9,481 nt of DNA from a candidate division CSSED10-310 bacterium (GTDB lineage Bacteria; CSSED10-310; JAFGDC01). The notes under the pieces were generated by a model, which ran no database searches, was not told the origin of the DNA, and worked only from the letters and a program-made list of their open reading frames with translations. This document shows positions 1 to 5,369 of this stretch, in pieces (the stretch's first letter is position 1; each line of letters starts with the position of its first letter). The stretch is from NCBI GenBank assembly GCA_016932295.1, contig JAFGDC010000332.1, positions 1-9,481 on the forward strand. Direction: 5' to 3'. The position numbers and the translations under genes are program-made.

Positions 1-471
1 CACCCACTAACCCACAAACCCGTAGAAGCGGCTTCCAGCCGCTTTCCCACTGCTCGCGCTGATGCCAGCAACCCCCACCCACTAACCCACAAACCCGTAG
101 AAGCGGCTTCCAGCCGCTTTCCCACTGCTCGTGCTGATGCCACCAACCCCCACCCACTAACCCGCCAACCCGTAGAAGCGGCTTCCAGCCGCTTTCCCAC
201 TGCTCGCGCTGATGCCAGCAACCCCCAACCGCTAACCCACAAACCCGTAGAAACGTCTTCCAGCCGCTTTCCCCCATGTTCTCTCTCATGCCACCACCCA
301 CCACCCACTAACCCGCCAACCCGTAGAAGCGGCTTCCAGCCGCTTTCCCACTGCTCATGCTGATGCCACCACCCCCCACCCACTAACCCGCCAACCCGTA
401 GAAGCGGCTTCCAGCCGCTTTCCCACTGCTCATGCTTGTGCCCCCACCCCGTAGAAACGTCTTCCAGCCGC
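1..471 (+). repeat. Tandem array of GTAG-type REP palindromes (about 75-bp units)
   Basis: Six units start near 1, 76, 151, 226, 302 and 377, followed by a truncated seventh at about 441-471. The GTAG tetranucleotide recurs at 22, 97, 172, 247, 323, 398 and 451, giving spacings of 75, 75, 75, 76, 75 and 53. In units 1, 2, 3, 5 and 6 GTAG is followed by a perfect 8-bp inverted repeat (AAGCGGCT / AGCCGCTT) around a TCC loop; in unit 1 the arms are 26-33 and 37-44. Between palindromes lies a C-rich linker with the phrases CCCACTGCTC and GATGCCA. Units 4 and 7 carry a changed left arm, AAACGTCT, that no longer pairs fully. A GTAG head before a palindrome is the hallmark of REP elements mobilised by RAYT (TnpA_REP) transposases, as in the SMAG elements of Stenotrophomonas. 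No RAYT gene is in the window. The array continues beyond the left edge. Confidence 0.85.
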
Positions 472-506
472 GTCCGTCGCAAGCGGGGTGTGATTACCCG
501 CAGGCA

Positions 507-517
507 TGTGCTATCCT
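507..517 (+). promoter_or_regulatory. Possible extended -10 promoter for the PA14 membrane protein gene
   Basis: TATCCT at 512-517 is preceded by TG plus one base (509-511), matching the extended -10 form TGnTATAAT with two mismatches in the hexamer. No good -35 hexamer lies 16-18 bp upstream. If used, it would give a leader of roughly 70 nt before the start at 594. This is inference from consensus matching in a single sequence. Confidence 0.25.
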
Positions 518-579
518 ACGGCCTTTATGGAAGCGTTTCCGACTGGTGCACGGCCATCCTTGCTGAGACGGTTCAGTCA

Positions 580-585
580 AAGAGG
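580..585 (+). promoter_or_regulatory. Ribosome binding site of the PA14 membrane protein gene
   Basis: AAGAGG ends 8 nt before the ATG at 594. It supports that start over the out-of-frame ATG at 587. Confidence 0.6.
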
Positions 586-593
586 CATGGAAC

Positions 594-2675
594 ATGAAAC
601 ACCTGACATCCCGGCGCGTTGCCATCCTGACTGCGCTGCTCACGGTCGCCGCCGCCGCGTTCCTGTACCTCACCGCCGCGTCGCCCGAGCCAGGCTGGGC
701 CCGTTTTGCGGTCGGTGAAGACGGCCGGGCCACGTTCGTCGCCATGGATCCATGCCTTGATTTCAACGGCGACCGTTCCGGTCAGGAATGGCTCGCCCGC
801 ACCGATGTCCAGTGGGAATGGCGCGGCAGCTTCGATGTGCCCATCACCAGCGACTATGTCTTCTCGACCTTCTCCGATGACGGCTCGCGCCTCTGGATCG
901 ACGATGTCCTGGCGGTTGACAACTGGTCCATCCACGGTCCCGAACTGGTGACCGGCGGCGCGCTTCTGGAACAGGGCCGCCACCGGCTGGTGGTCCGCTA
1001 TTTCAACGCCCACGGCGGGGCCGTCCTCCAGTGCCTCTATCGCCTCGGCATGGCCGACCTGCCCATGGATGCCGCATGCAGCGCCGGTGTCCCCGGCGTC
1101 GATGCCGCACCGGTCATTACCGCCGCCAGATCCATCGTGGCACGGGTGCTGCCTTTTCTGCTGGCGCTGTCCCTGGGCGGTATCGTCGTCCTCGTCGCCG
1201 GGGGGGATCGCCGCTCCCGGGAGCAGCGTAGTATCGTCTGGATCTTCGTCATGCTGGCCCTGCTGATTTCGATCCCGCGCATTGCCGCGGATGGTTTCGG
1301 CTATTTCGGCTACCTGCATTCGCTGATCATCGATCGCGACCTCGCCTTCGCCAATGAAATGACTCACGAGGGTGAGGGTTTCGAATACAACCTGCGCTAC
1401 GTGGTGGAAAGATGTTCCAGGACCCCCAAGGGGTACGTGCCCAATTTCTGGGCGGTCGGTCCCGCCATCCTGTGGCTTCCATTCTACCTGGCATCACTCC
1501 TGTGGAACTGGTTGATGCGCTTGGTGGACAGCGGTTTCGTGGTCGACGGTTTTTCTTACCAGCAGGTCCTTGTCATAGGGATTGGCGCTTGCTTCTGGGG
1601 CTGTATGGCGGTTGCGGCGGGTATTTCCGCCGCCCGGCGCGCCGGTGCGGGAACGAAGGCATGGAGCGGCGCCCTGGTGGCCATGTTTGGGACGACCATG
1701 TTTTGTTACACCGTCATCGAGGTGTCTTTCGCCCACGCCATCTCGGCTTTCACGGTGGCGCTGTATGTCCTGGTCTGGCTGAAACTGCGGTCTTCGGACC
1801 GGCTCCGCCACTGGTTTTATATCGGCGCCGCCGGCGGCCTGATGGTACTGTGCTACTGGCAGAACGCCCTGCTGCTGGCCATGAGCGGTCTCGACCTGGC
1901 CGTCGGACTCTTCGATGTCATGCGCCGCCGGATCCGGGCCGCGCCCTGGGCGCTGCGCCTCCTGTCGCATGGTCTGGGCACAGGGCTCCTGTTCCTCCCG
2001 CAATCGATCATCTGGATGATCATGTACGGCACACCCCTGACCATCCCCCAAGGGGTCCCCTTCGCCTTCGGCGGACCCACGCCCTTTCGCAACATGCTGT
2101 TCTCTCCCTACCATGGCCTCCTCATCTGGACACCACTCGCGCTGCCTGCCCTCCTTGGCCTGGTCCACCTGCGTAAACCACTGGGCGGCGCCTGGTGGCG
2201 TATGGCGGCGGCGCTGGTGCTGTTCATCCTCCACTCCGGCATTCTCGGTGACTGGTTCGGCGGCGGCGCTTTCGGCATGAGACGATTCACGAACATTTAC
2301 ATCTTCTTCGTCATGGGCATGGCGGCCTTTCTGGCGCGCCGGGCGGGATCGCGCTGGCCGCCCTGGGTCTGCGGGATCGGTATCGCCTGGACCATGCTGC
2401 TGCTGGCGGATTATCGCAGCGGCACGGTCGGCACTCCCTGCACCTATGGCCAACTCCTGTACACCATCGGCCGGTTGCAGATGAAGCAGATCTCCGGCGT
2501 GTTTTTCTCCTCGGGATTTTCCTCCTGGTTCGCGAATGTCCTGCAAGGGAACGACCCGATCCTCACGGCCGGCTTCGTCCTCTATTATCTCCTGCTGATG
2601 ATTCTGGCGGGGCTGGGATTCCGCCTGTTGTTGCCAGGAATCCTCCCGTCACGAACCACTGATCCCGGACGGTAG
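594..2675 (+). CDS. PA14-domain polytopic membrane protein, GT-C glycosyltransferase-like
   Basis: The protein has 693 aa. Residues about 8-28 form a signal anchor. Residues about 34-152 read as a PA14 domain, with the diagnostic FSDDGSRLWIDD at 93-104 followed by a hydrophobic beta-rich stretch. From about 180 to the C-terminus there are roughly ten to thirteen hydrophobic helices. The body has ADGFGYFGYLHSLIIDRDL (232-250), PNFWAVGPAILWLPFY (283-298) and GDWFGGGAFGMRRF (552-565). Motifs of this kind (an acidic first periplasmic loop, then a late W-GG-FG-RR segment) occur in GT-C-type glycosyltransferases that use lipid-linked sugar donors. PA14 domains commonly bind glycans, so a role in periplasmic or cell-surface glycosylation is plausible but inferred. 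The ATG at 594 has an AAGAGG ribosome site. No partner gene adjoins it: REP repeats lie upstream and a 1-kb spacer downstream. It could instead be a carbohydrate-sensing membrane protein without transferase activity. Confidence 0.7.
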   Translation: MKHLTSRRVAILTALLTVAAAAFLYLTAASPEPGWARFAVGEDGRATFVAMDPCLDFNGDRSGQEWLARTDVQWEWRGSFDVPITSDYVFSTFSDDGSRLWIDDVLAVDNWSIHGPELVTGGALLEQGRHRLVVRYFNAHGGAVLQCLYRLGMADLPMDAACSAGVPGVDAAPVITAARSIVARVLPFLLALSLGGIVVLVAGGDRRSREQRSIVWIFVMLALLISIPRIAADGFGYFGYLHSLIIDRDLAFANEMTHEGEGFEYNLRYVVERCSRTPKGYVPNFWAVGPAILWLPFYLASLLWNWLMRLVDSGFVVDGFSYQQVLVIGIGACFWGCMAVAAGISAARRAGAGTKAWSGALVAMFGTTMFCYTVIEVSFAHAISAFTVALYVLVWLKLRSSDRLRHWFYIGAAGGLMVLCYWQNALLLAMSGLDLAVGLFDVMRRRIRAAPWALRLLSHGLGTGLLFLPQSIIWMIMYGTPLTIPQGVPFAFGGPTPFRNMLFSPYHGLLIWTPLALPALLGLVHLRKPLGGAWWRMAAALVLFILHSGILGDWFGGGAFGMRRFTNIYIFFVMGMAAFLARRAGSRWPPWVCGIGIAWTMLLLADYRSGTVGTPCTYGQLLYTIGRLQMKQISGVFFSSGFSSWFANVLQGNDPILTAGFVLYYLLLMILAGLGFRLLLPGILPSRTTDPGR

Positions 2676-2943
2676 CTTCCCGCGCTCCTCGCCGAAGCAC
2701 TGCTCTTGTTGAACAAGTAACATAATGCCGCTATTCCTTTCACCACCAATGGTGGAAGATGCTGCTGCTGGGGTTCTGGCCGCGCGGATCTTTGGTTTCG
2801 ATATGAGGATTCCGGCTCGGATTTTGTCTGCCGGTGGGTAGTGCCGGGATCAGTTTGAAGGACACTGTGTCGCCCTGTGAACACAGATGCATTGCGTATG
2901 GCTCACAGTCTACTACAGGAACCAGGCGGAATTTTTTCCAATG

Positions 2944-3006
2944 GGGGTCGAACCCGGAATCTTGCAATGTTCGTCGTGATGCGTTGGCTTTCAATGCTTC
3001 ACGGCA
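2944..3006 (+). repeat. Dispersed repeat, copy 1 (diverged)
   Basis: A 63-bp segment starting GGGGTCGAACCC and ending CACGGCA. It aligns without gaps to the copies at 3203 and 3290, differing from copy 2 at 7 of 63 positions by hand count. A central block of 26 bases (about 2969-2994), including GATGCGTTGGCTTTC, is identical in all three. The preceding bases TTTCCAATGGG are shared with copy 3 but not copy 2. Function unknown. Confidence 0.8.
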
Positions 3007-3052
3007 CTTAAAAGGCTGGTAGGAAGATCTACGCGCCAAGCCACGAGGTGGG

Positions 3053-3069
3053 GCGGCGGGGCCCGCCGC
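3053..3069. repeat. GC-only palindrome
   Basis: GCGGCGGG and CCCGCCGC are perfect 8-bp arms around a single central G. It sits 16 bp before the 22-bp tandem array. It could form a cruciform or a strong RNA hairpin if a few central pairs open. There is no T tract, so a simple terminator role is unsupported. Confidence 0.55.
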
Positions 3070-3085
3070 GCAAACCAGGGCGCGG

Positions 3086-3187
3086 CTGGCGCCACGCGCT
3101 CCCATTGCTGGCGCCGCGCGCTCCCATTGCTGGCGCCACGCGCTCCCATTGCTGGTGCCGCGCGCTCCCATTGCTGGCGCCACGCGG
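3086..3187 (+). repeat. 22-bp tandem repeat array
   Basis: Four full units start at 3086, 3108, 3130 and 3152, with a partial fifth at 3174. Each begins CTGGCGCC and ends GCTCCCATTG. The base after GCC alternates A, G, A, G, A through the five units, so the array may have grown as 44-bp pairs. Unit 4 has one extra change (CTGGTGCC). The 22-bp period is not a multiple of three, which argues against a coding repeat. Confidence 0.85.
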
Positions 3188-3202
3188 GGTCGTGCCTCCG
3201 CC

Positions 3203-3269
3203 GGGGTCGTACCCGGATTCTTGTAATCTTCGTCGTGATGCGTTGGCTTTCAATCTTCCACGGCAACCA
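3203..3269 (+). repeat. Dispersed repeat, copy 2
   Basis: A 67-bp unit from GGGGTCGTACCC to CAACCA. It matches copy 3 at 65 of 67 positions (hand count) and lies exactly 87 bp from it. Unlike copies 1 and 3 it lacks the TTTCCAATGG head. In its place is the end of the 22-bp array plus a second CGGGGTCGT at 3185-3193, suggesting that the two repeat types were joined here. Confidence 0.85.
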
Positions 3270-3289
3270 GGCGAGGCGCTCTTTCCAAT

Positions 3290-3356
3290 GGGGTCGTACC
3301 CGGATTCTTGTAATCTTCGTCGTGATGCGTTGGCTTTCAATCCTCCACGACAACCA
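3290..3356 (+). repeat. Dispersed repeat, copy 3
   Basis: A 67-bp unit nearly identical to copy 2, with two substitutions. It is preceded by TTTCCAATGG, as in copy 1. The 87-bp offset from copy 2 suggests a recent tandem duplication of a unit of that length. Confidence 0.85.
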
Positions 3357-3602
3357 AGGTGACAAAGGATGCACTGATGGCGTTACTCGAACATGACTAG
3401 ACGCGGTGAGCAGACGGGAGGGGTGGTGACTGCATGCAGGAGTGAACTGAAAGTCTTTGTGTGCCGGGGCTACGCGTCGGATTGATCACATGCACTCTTG
3501 GCGTGGCCTGATTGGTCTTTCCTCCGCCCCCGCCATGCCAGTGGCGCTGATAAAGACACCACTGAAGGCACACGAATGCGCTTTTCGTCAGACAACCTCT
3601 CC

Positions 3603-3631
3603 TTTTAAATGATCCACTTCAGGCTTATATC
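3603..3631 (+). promoter_or_regulatory. Possible promoter region of the MATE gene
   Basis: An AT-richer pocket ends in TATATC (3626-3631), a fair -10 match. The hexamer 17 bp upstream, TTTTAA at 3603, is a weak -35 match. This is only a candidate; the spacer offers few better options. Confidence 0.2.
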
Positions 3632-3693
3632 GAAACCTAAGGTACGGATACCGCCGTTTGACTTGCCGCCGTCCATGGGATACTGGTACGCGA

Positions 3694-5115
3694 ATGAATG
3701 CCGCGACCAGAACGGAACGGGAAAACAACAGCTTCATCAGTGACCTGATTGCGGTCTCCAACGGGAGCCGGAAAATAGATCTGACCTCCGGCGGCATCAC
3801 CCGCAACCTGATGATCGTCGCCCTCCCGCAAATCTTCGTCAATGTCATGAACAATTTGTTCAACCTCATCGACATGTTCTGGGTCGGACGCCTCAGTTCC
3901 CACGCCATTGCCGCCGTGGCTATGTCCGGAACCGTAATGATGCTGCTCTTCATGATCGTCATGGGAGCCGGCACCGGGGCCGCCGCCATGATCGCCAGGG
4001 CTTTCGGCGCAGGCTTCAGGGACCAGGCCGAAGCCATCGCCGGCAGCAGCGTGGTCCTCTCCGTCCTGCTTTCCGTTCCCGTCACTTTGGCTGGCATTCA
4101 TTTCGCTCCCGATGTGCTGCGCCTCATCGGCGCTGATGCCCTGGTCGTCATGGAAGGCTCGAGCTACCTGGAAATCATCTTCGCCGGCACCGCCTTCATG
4201 TTCATGGCTTTCGTTTTCAACTCCATCCTGCAGGGCGCCGGCGACACCGTCAGCCTCATGGTGGTCATGACCGCCGGCGTCATCATCAACACCATTCTCG
4301 ATCCGTTTCTCATTTTCGGCTGGGGACCGTTCCCGCGCCTGGGCGTTGCCGGCGCCGCCTGGGCGACACTCGCCGCCCGTATATTCGCATGCCTGGCGTT
4401 TCTCCTGCTGTTTTTCCGGGGCTCCCTGCGTATTCGACTTACTTGGCAAAGCCTCCGGCCGAACTGGCGCATCATCGGCCGCATCATCAGGCTGGGCGTA
4501 CCCAATTCCCTGCAACTCAGCCTCCGTGGCATCATGGGCGTGGTCATGATGGCCATTGTCGCCGGTTTCGGCACTCTTGCCGTCGCCGCCTATGGCATCG
4601 GATGGCGGGTCGTCATGCTTGCCCTCTTTCCCGGCTTCGGCTTCGCCATCGGTGCCGCCACCCTGACCGGCCAGAATCTCGGCGCTCGCAAGCCGCGCCG
4701 CGCCTGGGACAGCGCATACACCGCCACCGCCCTTTACATGATGTTTCTGTTCGGCCTCGGCCTGCTGTTCTTCATCCTGCCGGATACCATCATCCGGCTC
4801 TTCGATCAGACCCCCCAGGTGGTGGCATACGGCGCCGCCATGCTCCGCATCACCGCCGCCGGGTTGGTTTTCATGGGGCCCGCCGTGGTTCTGTCCAGGA
4901 GCCTCGTCGGCGCCGGCGACACCATCAGCCCCCTCATCATCACCGGACTGACCCTCTGGGGCTTGCAGGTTCCCCTTGCCATGGTCCTGCCGGACCTGCT
5001 CGGCATAGGGGTCCACGGCGTGTTTCTGGCCACGGTGCTGGCCACGATCATACAGGGTGCCGTCACCACCCTGTGGTTCACGCGCGGGCGATGGGTGCAC
5101 AAGAAGGTGCTCTGA
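3694..5115 (+). CDS. MATE-family multidrug/toxin efflux transporter
   Basis: An inner-membrane antiporter of the MatE family, 473 aa from the ATG at 3694, close to the usual 450-470. The start of the first MatE half reads KIDLTSGGITRNLMIVALP, then NLFNLIDMFWVGRL, a typical helix 1-2 signature. The two halves are related: QGAGDTVSL in the first is mirrored by VGAGDTISPL in the second, and the second half opens RLGVPNSLQLSLRG. About twelve hydrophobic helices are visible. Proteins of this family expel cationic drugs or metabolites using Na+ or H+ gradients; the substrate cannot be told from sequence. The frame stays open to a TTG at 3658, which would add 12 residues and has a TAAGG 15 nt upstream. 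The ATG has no evident Shine-Dalgarno, so the start is uncertain, but family alignment favours 3694. It appears to be a single-gene unit. Confidence 0.93.
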   Translation: MNAATRTERENNSFISDLIAVSNGSRKIDLTSGGITRNLMIVALPQIFVNVMNNLFNLIDMFWVGRLSSHAIAAVAMSGTVMMLLFMIVMGAGTGAAAMIARAFGAGFRDQAEAIAGSSVVLSVLLSVPVTLAGIHFAPDVLRLIGADALVVMEGSSYLEIIFAGTAFMFMAFVFNSILQGAGDTVSLMVVMTAGVIINTILDPFLIFGWGPFPRLGVAGAAWATLAARIFACLAFLLLFFRGSLRIRLTWQSLRPNWRIIGRIIRLGVPNSLQLSLRGIMGVVMMAIVAGFGTLAVAAYGIGWRVVMLALFPGFGFAIGAATLTGQNLGARKPRRAWDSAYTATALYMMFLFGLGLLFFILPDTIIRLFDQTPQVVAYGAAMLRITAAGLVFMGPAVVLSRSLVGAGDTISPLIITGLTLWGLQVPLAMVLPDLLGIGVHGVFLATVLATIIQGAVTTLWFTRGRWVHKKVL

Positions 5116-5125
5116 ATCCAGCAGG

Positions 5126-5148
5126 GTAGCCAGACCTTCCAGGTCTGG
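5126..5148 (+). repeat. Single GTAG-type REP hairpin
   Basis: GTAG at 5126-5129 is followed by CCAGACCT (5130-5137), the loop TCC (5138-5140) and AGGTCTGG (5141-5148), a perfect 8-bp stem. It begins 10 bp after the MATE stop codon, a typical REP position, and may protect the mRNA 3' end or weaken read-through. There is no T tract, so it is not a standard terminator. Its design is the same as that of the array at 1-471 but with a different stem sequence. Confidence 0.75.
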
Positions 5149-5260
5149 TTCCTGAAAAACTCCACCAGTGACGATCGGGCAGCCGGATTGCGAGAGGTGG
5201 CGGGTGCCTGGAGGGGCTGGTTCCGGACTGCGCTCTTGATCCGGGCAACGGCCATGAGCA

Positions 5261-5297
5261 GTTGAGCGTCGTTGACCGGTGGTGTTAACGGTTGAGC
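5261..5297 (+). promoter_or_regulatory. Repeated GTTGA(G/C)C motifs upstream of the peptidase gene
   Basis: GTTGAGC occurs at 5261-5267 and 5291-5297, GTTGACC at 5271-5277, and a related GTTAACG at 5284-5290. The three GTTGA copies are spaced 10 and 20 bp apart, close to whole helical turns, as repeated regulator sites often are. No regulator gene is nearby, so the role is inferred. Confidence 0.3.
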
Positions 5298-5320
5298 CGG
5301 CGGCTGAGATGTAAGATACT
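5292..5320 (+). promoter_or_regulatory. Candidate promoter of the prolyl oligopeptidase gene
   Basis: TTGAGC (5292-5297) and GATACT (5315-5320) are separated by 17 bp; each matches the sigma-70 consensus at 4 of 6 positions. Transcription would begin near 5327, leaving a leader of about 40 nt. The -35 overlaps the last of the GTTGA repeats, so a regulator binding them could act on this promoter. Confidence 0.35.
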
Positions 5321-5357
5321 ACCTCTTCAGTCCCTATCGAAGGGGGCATGACCACCA

Positions 5358-5364
5358 AGGGAGG
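5358..5364 (+). promoter_or_regulatory. Strong ribosome binding site of the peptidase gene
   Basis: AGGGAGG lies 5 nt before the ATG at 5370, separated by a run of A residues. It fixes the start and suggests efficient translation. Confidence 0.75.
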
Positions 5365-5369
5365 AAAAA

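Larger units (their letters stand above)
2676..3693. other. Long spacer without a convincing gene, rich in repeats
   Basis: About 1 kb between two plus-strand genes. Open frames here are short, overlap each other on both strands and are built from the repeats themselves, so I call no gene. From left to right it holds a 13-bp odd palindrome at 2705-2717 (CTTGTT / AACAAG), another at 2743-2755 (CCACCA / TGGTGG), the first copy of a 63-67-bp repeat at 2944-3006, and a GC palindrome at 3053-3069. A 22-bp tandem array follows at 3086-3187, then copies two and three of the longer repeat at 3203 and 3290. A 10-bp palindrome, CTGCATGCAG, lies at 3430-3439, and a short inverted repeat CAGTGG / CCACTG at 3539-3564. 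The last 100 bases are AT-richer and probably contain the start signals of the MATE gene. No intrinsic terminator with a T tract is evident after 2675. Confidence 0.7.

Noticed and set aside
1..471. CRISPR array
   Set aside because: Period and unit are far too long, the intervals are near-identical rather than unique spacers, and no cas gene is present.
2936..2960. tRNA fragment: the minus strand reads CCGGGTTCGACCCCC, like a T arm
   Set aside because: Only about three stem pairs form, no acceptor, D or anticodon arm can be built around it, and the other two copies have GGTACGACC, which breaks the T-loop pattern.
2740..3374. Overlapping short frames in the spacer, including a 147-codon and a 127-codon minus-strand frame
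   Set aside because: They are translations of the 22-bp and 63-67-bp repeats in several frames at once. The 22-bp period would shift frame at each unit, and there is no convincing ribosome site or domain.
3658..3693. TTG start extending the MATE protein by 12 residues
   Set aside because: The added residues resemble no family N-terminus and the nearest Shine-Dalgarno-like sequence is 15 nt away. It remains possible because the ATG at 3694 also lacks a clear site.
5126..5155. Rho-independent terminator after the MATE gene
   Set aside because: The hairpin is perfect but is followed by TTCCTGAAAAAC rather than a T tract, and its GTAG head and TCC loop match the REP family.
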